Positions 12,308 through 22,478 of a stretch of 64,000 nucleotides of DNA are shown piece by piece; within the stretch, counting starts at the first letter, position 1, and each line of letters opens with the position of its first letter. The stretch is from contig MU859183.1 in the NCBI GenBank assembly GCA_033297205.1, positions 36,992-100,991 on the forward strand. The letters are read 5' to 3'. The position numbers were made by a program, and so were the translations under genes. Under the pieces are notes generated by a model, which was given only the letters and a program-made list of their open reading frames with translations, had not been told where the DNA came from and made no database searches. The DNA is from Pseudoneurospora amorphoporcata. Taxonomy: Eukaryota > Ascomycota > Sordariomycetes > Sordariales > Sordariaceae.

Positions 12308-14106
12308 ATGGCCTCCTCTCCAAGTGCCCTCGGCGGCAGTGTAAGCATATGTCCCTTGTCGCCGTCTCAATTGCGCCAATTCGAGTAACCAATTCCTGAT
12401 CCAAATGTCCGAAATCTCCAGGTCGAGGCTGCCACCGCGAAGATCGACAAGGCCGCTATCATCGTTACCGAACCCAAGGGGCATCAACCGTACCAGGCGC
12501 AGAACCCCATCGTATGAGATCTGATCCTTAGCCCTTCAGATGCCAGTCATCGTCCGGCTAACCTCTCTTCTCCCCCAACCCAGTTCGAGGACCACCTGCT
12601 TGCCCCCGCTACCGTCAACTCCATCGAGATCCATGGCGCCAACAACACCCGCCGCGGCCTCCTCGACCACCTCTTCAAGCCCATTGTTGAGGAAAGCACT
12701 AGCCCCGATACTACCCTAGGCGATGTCCTCGGTCGCATCAGCAAGGCCACCCAGAAGCTTACCCGTTTCGGTGCGCGCCCACTCCTCCTTCTCTTCTTCT
12801 CACCCACGCAACGGCCGAACATCCTACATCTCCCAGAAACCAGCACGCTCTAACCTACCTTTTACTCCCAACAGGCATCTTCAAGGAGGATGGCTTTGGT
12901 GTCTTCATCTCGGATGCCCGCCAGAAGCAGCAAGAGCAGTACCAGTCCCCCACCGACCGTACCGAGCTCGACGTCTCCATCCGCGTAAAGGAACAATCCC
13001 GCCTCGTCTTCAGCGCCGGTACCGACTTTGGCAACGCTGAGGGCTCCGCTTACACCAATGCCGTTCTGCGCAACATTTTTGGCGGTGCCGAATCCCTTTC
13101 CGTCAACGCTGCCACCGGTACCCGTACCCGGTCCGCCTACAACGCCGTCCTCTCCACCCCGCTGAACGGCAACCCCGATATTCGTCTTGCGCTCGAGGGT
13201 CTGCGCTCCTCTACCCAGAAGCCTTGGGCCTCGCACGACGAGCATCTTACCGGAGGTAACCTCCGCCTCGCCTGGTCGACCGACAATGGCGATAACCACG
13301 TGCTCGGCTACTCTGGTGTCTGGCGCCAGCTGACCGGCCTTACCGCCTCCGCCTCGCCCACCGTCCGCGCCGATGCCGGTGACTCGCTCAAGAGCTCTAT
13401 CACCCACACCTTCACCCGTGACCGCCGCGACAATCCCACGCTACCCCAGACCGGTTACCTTTTGCGCACCGTCTCCGAGCTCGCCGGTTGGGGCCCTCTC
13501 AAGGGCGACGTTTCCTTCGCCAAGTCCGAGGTTGAAGTCTCTGCCGCCCAGCCCCTCCCCCTCCCCGGCGTCTCCGTCGGCGCCGGCTTCCGCGCCGGTC
13601 TCCTCTACCCTCTGCCCACGGGCTACTCCCTCTCCAGCGCTTCCGTCACCCCTAGCCGCATCAACGATCGTTTCCAGCTCGGCGGTCCCACCGATGTCCG
13701 CGGTTTCAGCATGGGCGGCCTCGGTCCTCACGATGGCGTCGATTCCGTTGGCGGTGACCTCTTCGCTGCTGGTTCCGTCAACATGCTTCTCCCCCTTCCT
13801 AAGGCTGGTCCTACTTCCCCCTTGAGGCTGCAGCTGTTTGCCAACGGTGGCCGTTTGGTTGCGCTGCAGGGAAAGAAGGCGGCTGAGGGTTCGCTGTCGC
13901 TGGATTCCGGTGCGGTTGCGAGCGGCATGAAGAGCGCGGTGGCGGAGTTGGCGAATGGCCTTCCCAGCGTCGCGGCTGGCTTCGGTCTGGTGTATGCGCA
14001 CCCCGTGGCGAGGTTTGAGTTGAACTTTAGTCTGCCGTTGGTGGTAAGGAGAGGCGAGGAGGCGAGGAAGGGGCTGCAGGTCGGTGTTGGTATTAATTTC
14101 TTGTAA
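12308..14106 (+). CDS. sam50: SAM50/TOB55 mitochondrial outer-membrane beta-barrel assembly protein
   Basis: Core of the sorting and assembly machinery that inserts beta-barrel proteins (Tom40, VDAC) into the mitochondrial outer membrane; homologue of bacterial BamA. Exons are 12308-12340, 12422-12511, 12584-12770 and 12875-14106 (introns of 81, 72 and 104 nt), giving 513 residues, normal for the family. A single POTRA-like segment occupies roughly residues 40-130 (after FEDHLLAPATVNSIEIHGANN), and the rest is an Omp85/surface-antigen barrel with alternating hydrophobic residues. The conserved loop-6 neighbourhood is visible as FQLGGPTDVRGFSMGGLG. The C-terminal strand ends GLQVGVGINFL, which fits the beta-signal pattern of polar-x-Gly-x-x-hydrophobic-x-hydrophobic. 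The ATG in the 33-nt first exon was chosen because it alone gives phase-compatible splices through all four exons. Confidence 0.95.
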
Positions 14107-14488
14107 ATGGGTGGGAAGCAAATGAAACTGGTAGTGACAAGCGTCAAGAGTCCTGATGTTTTGCCTATCTGTGTAGTATCAATTGTATAAATGTCAAGCC
14201 ACGCTGTGAAGATTAGACATTATTAAGGGAAGCCTAGTTTGACCGGCATATATATATTCTGGTCCTTTGCTATGAACCCCAAGATAACCTGACATTTTAC
14301 ATCACCTAGGATTAGTCATCCTTTCCCTCAATTTCGATGGACTTAATTGTCGGTTGTGACTTCCCTACGCGGAACAAACGAGGAGTGACAGACAAGCGTC
14401 AAGTTAAAGATGCCCCCTCTGCTGCGTGCAGGGAAGTCTACTCATGATTATAGGGAGTAAAGTGTAAGCGCTACTTTAACAAATAAAA
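14107..14488. other. 3' flank of SAM50
   Basis: This 382-bp AT-rich stretch contains the 3' untranslated region of SAM50 and a TATATATA-like run near 14250. Nothing else is recognisable before the tRNA-Tyr gene. Confidence 0.6.
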
Positions 14489-14577
14489 CCCCTTGTGGTG
14501 TAGTTGGCTATCACGTTCGGCTGTAATTGTCTAGATTGTATACCGAAAGGTCACCGGCTCGATTCCGGTCGAGGGGA
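14489..14577 (+). tRNA. tRNA-Tyr(GTA) with intron
   Basis: The acceptor stem pairs CCCCTTG (14489-14495) with CGAGGGG (14570-14576), discriminator A at 14577. The anticodon stem is TTCGG/CCGAA, with loop start CTGTAA at 14521-14526, followed by a 15-nt intron (14527-14541) directly after position 37 and A38. The C1-G72 pair is the known identity element of eukaryotic cytosolic tRNA-Tyr and supports the assignment. The T arm is ACCGG-CTCGATT-CCGGT. A T-rich pol III terminator (CTTTTTT) follows at about 14582. Confidence 0.93.
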
Positions 14578-15088
14578 ATTTCTTTTTTACAATTTTTTTA
14601 CGTTTCATATTACATTGCTTTATCCAATTTTGCGCATAGGAACTCAAACCAAGCCTTCATTCTTTTTCTTACTGGTTGGTTGCAAACTAAAAGGCGTTGC
14701 CACATTCCAGACTCTCAACCGTAGTCAATATCCGGTTGTGTGTTCCTAAGTGCCTGCGAAGTTGAACATCTCTCTCACACTCTCTCTGTTCATCATATTA
14801 CCTTCACACCAAGTTCCTTGCCCTTGTCTTTCTCATCCCGATCCCATTGTCTACGTACCGTCCTTGATGCCTGATCCTAAATATGTACTATCGTCCCCGG
14901 CTTCCACTTCCGCTCCCGGCTCGGCAGACTCTCGGCAGTCTCCGCTTTCAACCACCCACAGCCGTCCACTCCACCACCATCTCCGTCTGGGCGTCCAAAT
15001 TCCCTCAACCCTCCACTTTGGTATTGTCCCCATCCTCCCTTCATGAGCCATTTTCCCATCTTCCTCTTTCAACAAGTTCAAGTCAACT
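14578..15088. other. Spacer between tRNA-Tyr and tRNA-Met
   Basis: This 511-bp spacer has no gene that I can support. It starts with T-runs that serve as pol III terminator for the upstream tRNA and is otherwise C/T-rich on the plus strand. Confidence 0.6.
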
Positions 15089-15205
15089 GGGACCTTGGCG
15101 CAGTTGGCTAGCGCGCAGGTCTCATACTAATCACATGTATGATCTGGCTGGTATTAACAGCTCAGAGTAATCCTGAGGTCGGGAGTTCGAGCCTCCCAGG
15201 TCCCA
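15089..15205 (+). tRNA. tRNA-Met(CAT), elongator type, with long intron
   Basis: The acceptor stem pairs GGGACCT (15089-15095) with AGGTCCC (15198-15204), discriminator A. The anticodon loop starts CTCATA at 15121-15126, and the intron of about 43 nt (15127-15169) follows position 37. The stem CAGGT/TCCTG carries the same 31:39 T-T opposition seen in other elongator tRNA-Met genes. The T arm (CGGGA-GTTCGAG-CCTCCC region) is canonical, and the stem is not A1-T72, so this is not the initiator. T-runs follow at 15208-15224. Confidence 0.9.
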
Positions 15206-15428
15206 TTCTTTTTGCAATTTTTTTGATTCTTTCTTGACTTTTTTTTTTTTTCTTTTTGGATGATGACTTCTCAAGTTTTTGTTTGGTCTTGGGTTTTTGA
15301 GTGATAAATTTTGTGGCTCTCATTTGAATGCGGCTTTGCTATACGATTGCTTAGTTCCTTTTTTCCCTTTTTTCCCTTTTTTCCCTTTTTCCCCTTTTTT
15401 CCCTTTTTTCCCTTTTTTCCCTTTTTTC

Positions 15429-15490
<62 letters not shown>

Positions 15491-16820
15491 CCTGGATGAT
15501 CTCTTCCGCACAAGGAGTTGGAGGTGGCTTGTTTGTTTTTTTGATGTTATCGTGTCTGTGATGTTGAGCAGATCATGTTCGCGCGGGCCTAATACATCTT
15601 TGACGTCTCCTTTCATACGAGTTTAGTGATTGCGTCTTCCTTGGGCATGACTTTTCAGATGTTTCAAAAAACGCTTAGACAGGCACAATTGCAGTGACCT
15701 GTCCGTGGTGGTTATTGCCCTTGTTCTTCCGCGGTCTGAATTGCATTCATATTCTTGTTGTGTTTTGTTCAGCCTTCAAACTTCTTTACAACATGATACG
15801 TACTCCATTGTCGTACGCTGCTTCTTGCACCTACCACCTTACTTCCTCTCCGCAGCCGCCCCCTCAGGAGCGTGCGTGCAGTGAGAAAAGGTGGCAGGCA
15901 GTGAGAAGGAACGAAGCTCCAAGTCACCACCACGCTCGGTGAAGTTGTTCTCGTTACGTGGATCAACGATGATGGTCGAAGTCGAATGTTCAAGTTCCGG
16001 GAAAGAGCCGTCGCATCGTCATCCTCCGTCCAAATTTGTGGCCCTCGAGACCGATCGATGAATAGTCTATAAGCAGTCAGTAGTAACAGCCTCCGCGTTC
16101 CCGGCTGAGGATTATCGCCTGTGTAGTCAGTCACAAAGGTAAGAAGGAACAGGGAAAAAGAAGGAAGGGCAGATTGATTACGTGGGAAAGCCCCACTGGG
16201 CCTATGGATGAGAAGCCCCAAGTCCCCCCTTCCCCGAAGGATCGAGGGTCAATAACCACGAGAAGAGAAGGGGGGAAGGGGGGTCTTGGGTTGCGGAGCG
16301 AATGAACTGGGAAGCCGCAGTTCAACCAGAAGTTTTGCCGAAGCAGCTTTGTTCATGCGCTTGCCGCTCTATGGTAGAATACAGCTATCTGCTGGGTAAG
16401 CATCGGCCCCAAGAGAGGGCCTGGAGTTCAGTAATAAGAACTGATCGCATGAAGCAGAATGCGCTTGTCCATGGCAGGACGAGCTGCCGTTTAAAAAGGC
16501 AGATGCGCTGAGAACAGAGAATCGGTACAAGGGTAAATAGGAAAATCTTCGAGCCGTCGTCAGGCATGACAAGGGGGTATCGTATGCTTTCCATGGCCAC
16601 TGAGATACCAGGGCCCGATCTGAGTCGCTCAGTTACTGCCGCAGTTAGATGCAGATATTCCGTATTCCGCCAACGCCAAACAGACGCCAAGTCTCTCCGT
16701 GTACGGTCATCAACCGATTGTAATAAGCATGAGCTGTGGCGCATATAGCTGAACACATCGAGAGCACTGAACCTAACAGAGAAACTCGTGGGTCAGAACT
16801 CATGGCGTGATGCTTACCAC
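15206..16820. other. Intergenic region with polypyrimidine satellite
   Basis: Between tRNA-Met and the 3' end of the TRF4 gene lie the polypyrimidine repeat (annotated separately) and about 1.3 kb of unremarkable DNA. The longest open frames are low-complexity or lack similarity to known families. Confidence 0.55.
15358..15490. repeat. (T6C3)n tandem repeat followed by a T58 tract
   Basis: About eight units of the nonamer TTTTTTCCC (one unit TTTTTCCCC) span 15358-15430, and 58 consecutive T run from 15433 to 15490. All 133 bases are pyrimidines on the plus strand. The exact T count should be treated with caution, because long homopolymers are commonly mis-sized in assemblies. Confidence 0.9.
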
Positions 16821-19205
16821 CTAGCGTCTGCGAGGGCCTGCTGGACCGTTAGGCGCTGCCAGCTTCTCCAAATGGGCTCGCTGGTTTCGGAACGACGAGT
16901 AGTTGCCTGCCAAAATGACCTCCAAAATGCTGGCATTGCGCCTATCAGATGAATGAGCTAGCTGCGCCATGCGTTCTGCGAGCAGTTCATAGGCTTGCTT
17001 GAAGAGAGCCGCGATCGTGGGGGTATTGCTAGAACCGCCCGCGATGTCATTCTCCGAGTTGTTGGGGTCGATGATCGAAAAGCGGTCATAGTTCTTGTAC
17101 GCAAAGGTGTTGATCTTGTGCTGTATCACGTGTCAGCCGAAGAGAATGCATGGCATACAGCAACAGATACTTACCTTGGGAAGGTATTTGGGCGGGTTCA
17201 GGCAAATGGCTGTGGTCCGATAGTTGAACTTGTTACCATAAAGGTCAAAGAAATGCATCAAGAGGTCCCCAACGTGATGGTTTGGGTCCATGGACCCGCT
17301 TTGTATTTGGGGCATCAGCTGAAGCATGCTGGTGACCAAGCAGGTGACAGTGAAGCCTCCGATACCGCCGTTGACCGGCTCGTTCAAGCCCCTCATGCAG
17401 AGGAAATGCTTGATCAATGTGACCAGAACAGGCATGACAGGGAACTGGTCTCTCCAGGCATGGAACGTCTTGATGGCCTGCAAGCCCGTGCCATTTTCAA
17501 AGGACACATCAATCTTGAGGCCTGTCCTGGAGTCAACCCATTTGACCAGGGGCACTTTGGCAAAGGCAATGATCTCGACCTCGTTCTGGAAAGCAAGTTT
17601 CTGCTGCTTGAGGGCGTCACTGAGCCTGTACATGGTCCTTCTGGTATCATACTTGGCCCGATAGTTCCTTTTGTACTGGTCGGAGCAGAGTACCATGTCC
17701 ATGTCACCGGTAGGCAGGTAAAGTCCGGACGGGAACGACCCGAATGGATAAACCCCGGCGTCAGGGAAGGTGTTGCGAACAAACCTGTCGATTTCGTCAA
17801 GCACCTCCTGACGGATACGTTTCTCGAAAGCACGAGGCTTGACATACTCGTAGAAATCGATGATTTCTTTGTGCAGCCAACGGCCCATGGTGGGACTTGC
17901 CGAATGATCTTCGGCATCCCTCATCCAGGGGCAGGACTCCTGGTTGGGAACGGCCCGCCACTCGGGCTGAATTTTTCCACCCACGGGCGCCCTGGTTGCC
18001 TTCTTGAGCCTAGCATGAGGCAACTTGATCTCGTCGTCATGGGTACGCTTCCTGCTACCCAAAGCAGAAGGAGTCGGATCATCAAAAGTAGGACGAGTCT
18101 TGGGTAGGTTCCTGGGTGGGTTGCTGGGTGCCGTAGGAACCGGAGCCGAGTACTGATCGCCATCGGAGCCTGTGAGATCAATAGTCCCTGCCTCAGGCTT
18201 CTTGTCATCTGGCTGCTTGTCCTCAGGCTGCTTGTCCTCAGTCTTCTTGGAAGGCTGCTTCACCTTCGAATCCTCGCTTGTGGCCGCGACGGGAACAAGA
18301 GGAAGGGGATCACGAGCTGACTTCCTAGTGGGCTTCACCTCGTCGATAACCTCAATGTCACTGTCGCTGTCAGAGTTAAGCATGATGATTTCGTCCAGGT
18401 CGTTAGGGAGCGCGGTCTTGGTTTCGGCAGCGGTCTGCACACGGGCTTTTCTGATCATCTGCACAACATCCTTGGTCTTGCGCTCCCGGGCGCCCTCGGG
18501 AGGAAGTGCAGTGTAGGGATCTGGGTTGGACCACTTGGGGGTGTTGTTGTCGCTGGCTGACTGGTCAAGCGTAGTACGGGCACGCTTGGTCGATGGCTCA
18601 GCATCTTCATCGGCCTCATCTCCAGAGATGTCCATCTCGGCCTCATCACTGTCAGACAGTTCGTCGACGTTGCGGTAGAGCATGCCCGTCTCCGGGTTGT
18701 AGAGGGCCTCCTCGTTTCCAGACTCATGGGTACCGCTCAACAGCTCGCGCTCGGCTGCAACAAAAGGACGCCAGGGTTTCTTAAAACCTCGGTGAGGACC
18801 AGCGTTGCGGCCTCGTCCGCGATGGTTGGGTCCTCCTCTTCCACCGTGGCGACGATCGCCTCTAGGAGAGTGGGCTCTGCGGTCGTGGTAGGACTGCCTG
18901 TTGTCGTTGGGGCGGTAGTTGTCGTAGTTCGAGTTGCTGACTCCCGGCGGCTTCTCTACTCTAAACGAAAAATCGCCTTGAGGAGGCCGATAAGTGTTGC
19001 CGTCTCTTCCGCCACCACCGCCACCGCCGCTGTTGTTGCGATTGGAGTAGTTGTCAGAGGGACGGTATGATGTCGGCTGAGGAGGTCGGGCAGGGAGGCC
19101 ATGAGGGCCATTCGGCGCGCCTTGTTGGTAGCTGTTGCGGTCGTCGCGGTGGTCATTTCCACGACGTCGACTGCCGCCACCGCCGTTCTGGTATCGTTGT
19201 GACAT
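16821..19205 (-). CDS. TRF4/Cid14-type non-canonical poly(A) polymerase
   Basis: Nuclear nucleotidyltransferase of the TRAMP type that adds short A tails to aberrant RNAs for exosome decay. Exons are 19205-17175 and 17120-16821 (54-nt intron), giving 776 residues. The polymerase-beta nucleotidyltransferase motif is complete: Gly489-Ser490, then Asp501 and Asp503 in GSFPSGLYLPTGDMD. The central palm continues to about residue 600 (SRTGLKIDVSFENGTGLQAIK, with the third Asp in KIDVSF), and the PAP-associated segment GGIGGFTVTCLVTSMLQLMPQ...VGDLLMHFFDLYG follows. The first 400 residues are an RGG/Gly-rich and acidic low-complexity region, and the C-terminus ends in Arg-rich GPRRR. The start was set at the Met before SQRYQNGGGG; an in-frame extension of 46 codons lacks conserved character. 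The gene is divergent from ARP6. Confidence 0.93.
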
Positions 19206-20404
19206 GCTGAAGCTAGCAGTTGTTCGTTGATGTAATACTGACCACGATAAATCGCAACGAGTTAGTGCTCGGTGTCGGAGCACAAGGGTATGAGGCTGAT
19301 TCCAGAAGGGGAATAGGAGACGCTGGGGGGTGGAAACGGTCAACTTGTCTTTATTTTTTTCAAGAAGTTGGAGGTAAAAGTTGTGTGGGGCAGCATTTGC
19401 AGTGGTCGTCGGGTTGCCGAGTTGACGGGACGCGAGTGTGCTCTCAACGGGACAAGTGAATAATGGGAAAGGCGGGGTTCGTTATCCAGGTCCGAACAGT
19501 TACCCGTTTTGGACAGAAAGTGGTCAGAGCGCCTTGTACACAGAAAAAACTTCAAAACTGAGCATTCAAACTGATCCCGACGTAAATACAATACAATACT
19601 GGTTTGTTTGTTAGTTTGGTTCTTCGGGCAAGGGTTGAGCAGGGGAGATTTAGAGCTCTCATTGGCCTTCAAAAAGAGAAATTGGCCTCCATTTGAAGCA
19701 TCATGGGACAATGGCAAGGGTTAAAAACGCCACAGAAGCCTCTTATGCCTCTTTCCGTCTTCATTTAAAGCCCCCAAAACAGAAAAATATAAGAGAGTAG
19801 TCCCCTCTGCGGCACCCGTCCGCTCGAAGCCTGAATTCTTTTCTACTTTTAGTAGTTCGAGAGTGAAAATGTCGTTTTTTGTACCAGACTAACAAACAAA
19901 CCAGGGTTAAATTGTATGCAATAATTCTTGTTTGTCCAGGTTTGGATCCGGCATTTCACCCAAAAAAGCCCCTTTTATAGCCAGAGTAGGTACGAAAAAG
20001 AGTATTCTAACTTAGCGTTCGTTATGAGAAGAGTATTGGAGTGACTTGTGACCTTAGAGGTGTATGGATATTTTCTATCCAAAACGGGTAACTGTTCACC
20101 TGGATACAGACTCCCGGGAAAGGCAGCCCTGTTCCTTCAGTAGTCGAGATTTCCACAAGGCAGGTGGCGCTGCAGTGTGCCCGCAGTGGCAGGCGCGCTC
20201 GGCAAGTTCCGTTTTCGCACACTCTGCCTTTCGCATCGCGGAATGATGAAATGCCAAGAAAGACCCAACCAGTCAAAGTGACACCGATAATAACAACGGC
20301 GACGCGACTCTTCCACATAATTCAAGTTCCCACCAAAGCTGCGCAACAGCTACCAGAGGCAGCAAAGAGAACCAATTGTTACCAGCTGTTGATTTAGTAC
20401 TGTA
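19206..20404. promoter_or_regulatory. Shared upstream region of TRF4-type gene and ARP6
   Basis: The 1199 bp between the two divergent start codons should contain both promoters. A 620-bp inverted-repeat element fills the middle (19485-20104), which leaves about 280 bp on the TRF4 side and 300 bp on the ARP6 side as unique sequence. Confidence 0.6.
19485..20104. mobile_element. MITE-like element with 33-35 bp terminal inverted repeats and TA flanks
   Basis: The left arm at 19485-19519 begins TCCAGGT, then two extra C, then GAACAGTTACCCGTTTTGGA. The right arm at 20072-20104 is its reverse complement without the two C. TA lies immediately outside both ends (19483-19484 and 20105-20106), as expected for a Tc1/mariner-type target duplication. 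A second, inner inverted repeat of 20 bp with one mismatch pairs 19601-19620 with 19883-19902. No transposase frame is present, so it would be non-autonomous. Mobility is inferred from structure only. Confidence 0.65.
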
Positions 20405-21813
20405 ATGGCAGGAGGAGGAGGGGCCAGGAAGTCCCGGGCGGTGGGACCGGTACCGCCCACGACAACACTGGTCCTTGACAACGGCGCCGACACCATCAAG
20501 GCTGGTTTCGTCTCCGATGATGGGAGCGACGACAAGCCTCGCATCATCCCAAATTGCCTCGCACGAGACCGCCACAGGAAGATATACGTTGGTTCCGAGC
20601 TCGAAAAATGCAAGGACTTCAGCGAGATGGCCTTCAGGCGCCCCGTCGAGAAGGGCTTCATCGTCAACTGGGAGGCACAGAAAGAGATCTGGGATCGCGA
20701 GTTCTTTGACGATAAAGCCTCGCAGAAATGCAATCCATCAGAGACCAGGCTCATCCTGACAGAGCAACCAAATTCGTTACCTTCCCTTCAAACACACTGT
20801 GACCAGGTCGTTTTTGAGGAGTATGGCTTTGCGAGCTATTACCGCGGAGTGGGTATGTGGCATCCTAGAGAATTATTCCATGGCATTGGGAAAGATGAGG
20901 GTGCTGACCTTGCTTGCTAGGTCCTGTCTTTAACGCGTACCGTGACATTCAATCCATCTTCCGAACACCCCAATCCACCATAGATAGCCCAGCCGAAGTC
21001 ATCCTGCTCATCGACACGGGTTACTCTCACACCACCGTTACACCTATCCTTCAAGGCCGACCGCTACATCCGGCCATACGAAGACTTGATGTGGGTGGCA
21101 AGCTCATGACCAACTATCTTACCCGGTTACTTTCCGTCCGCCACTTCGACATGCGCAACGAACCATACATCGTGAACGAGATGAAAGAAGCAGTCTGTTA
21201 CACATCCCTGGACTTCAAGGGAGACATGGAAAAGACGTGGAAAGGGACACGCGGCGAAAAGAGAGAGGACTACTTGAGCGGTGCTGGCATCGCCAAGGAC
21301 TACGTTCTTCCCGACTCCCACACGCGGTTCCACGGTGTTGTCCGTGACTACGAGCCTGGTATCTCGGCGCGCGCCCGCAAGGGTAACGTATCTACAGAGG
21401 ATGTTATAACACTCCGGAACGAGCGTTTTGTTGTTCCGGAGCTTCTCTTCAACCCTTCAGATATTGGCATCCGACAACCTGGCATCGCCGACTTGGTTAA
21501 GCAGTCCCTCTTGGCTTTGCCCATTGGACTATGGCCTGGCCTTCTGGCCAATATTGTAGTTGTGGGCGGAAACAGTCTCTCCGAAGGCTTCTGTCAGCGT
21601 TTGCAGACAGAAATTCTCAAGCGGTTCCCCGATGAATGTAGGGTCAGAGTTGCCCGCCCAGAAGACCCGATCACCAGCACATGGCTGGGAGCGGCCAACT
21701 TTGCCAAGCATGAACATGCCAGTAGGCTCGAGGTCACCAAGCAGGAGTACGAGGAACATGGAGCTGCTTGGGTGGCAAGAAAGTTCGCTTCTGGGCTCGG
21801 ACTGGACTCTTGA
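20405..21813 (+). CDS. arp6: Actin-related protein ARP6
   Basis: Nuclear actin-related protein; in yeast, Arp6 is a subunit of the SWR1 complex that deposits histone variant H2A.Z. In Neurospora an ARP6 homologue has also been linked to silencing, as I recall. Exons are 20405-20852 and 20921-21813 (68-nt intron), giving 446 residues. The actin-fold start TLVLDNGADTIKAGFVSDD, the segment EEYGFASYYR and the phosphate-2 loop-like IDTGYSHTTVTPI are visible. The C-terminal half has the ARP6-type RNERFVVPELLFNPSDIGI and the nucleotide-site glycines NIVVVGGNSLSEGF. The length and the diagnostic EEYGFASYYR segment argue for ARP6 over actin, ARP1 or ARP4. It is convergent with the Ldh_2 gene downstream. 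Confidence 0.92.
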
Positions 21814-22478
21814 GCATTTGCTTAGAGTCTATCATGGCTCTTTTTCAAGCTTCTAACAGTTTGAGAACCCACAAAGCGATTGCAAAGCGGCAAAGCCGCT
21901 TAAGTCGGGGCCCAACTCATTATGAATGCCAATGGGCCACTGCTTACAAGAAACCCCCAGAATCAATGAGTTGGGGGTTCTGACACGCCAGGCAGTTTTC
22001 ATTGGTGCCTGCGTTTTGGACATCAAGTGTCAAACCGGAGGCCGCGCTCTCTGTCCGACAGGCGCCAGTTGGGAGGAACCTCCTATGCCGTAACGTAAAA
22101 CCAGGCAAGCCTTGAGGAACTTGGCCGGGTGATTGATGCGGCTGAGATATGCCACGGCAACGATGTGCAACTGATACCAGCTCGCTATAGCTTCGTACGG
22201 CAAAGACGTTGCCGTGCTCATGGGGGCCAGTTGTCCCTCCACCCATGTGATACCCATGATGCGCTGCTGCCCTAGCAGGTATGATCAGAAAACTGTCAAA
22301 TTGGGCTGGAGAAAGGGTCAACGCTAACCTCGGACAAGAGGCCAAATGGCACAGAATTGCCCACTTCAGCTTCATCAACTGTTGGTATATCGATCGCCTC
22401 CAGATTTGTCAAGCTTGGTTTGGACCAATGAGGTGACGGAGTTTGCCATCAAAGGTGCAGATAACGCAATATGAAGCC
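21814..22478. other. Intergenic region between convergent ARP6 and Ldh_2 genes
   Basis: The 665 bp carry both 3' ends. At 21907-21980 two overlapping inverted repeats could form alternative stem-loops: CCCAACTCATT (21911-21921) with its complement at 21965-21975, and AACCCCCA (21952-21959) with TGGGGGTT (21972-21979). No coding frame is convincing. Confidence 0.6.

Noticed and set aside
13441..14121. 226-codon minus-strand frame over SAM50
   Set aside because: It is a shadow of the barrel-coding exon 4; no family resemblance.
15271..15626. Frames with GKK, Lys or Phe runs
   Set aside because: They are translations of the (T6C3)n and T58 tract and its complement, not genes.
16995..18107. 370-codon plus-strand frame
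   Set aside because: It is antisense to the TRF4 catalytic exon, whose polymerase motifs prove the minus strand to be coding.
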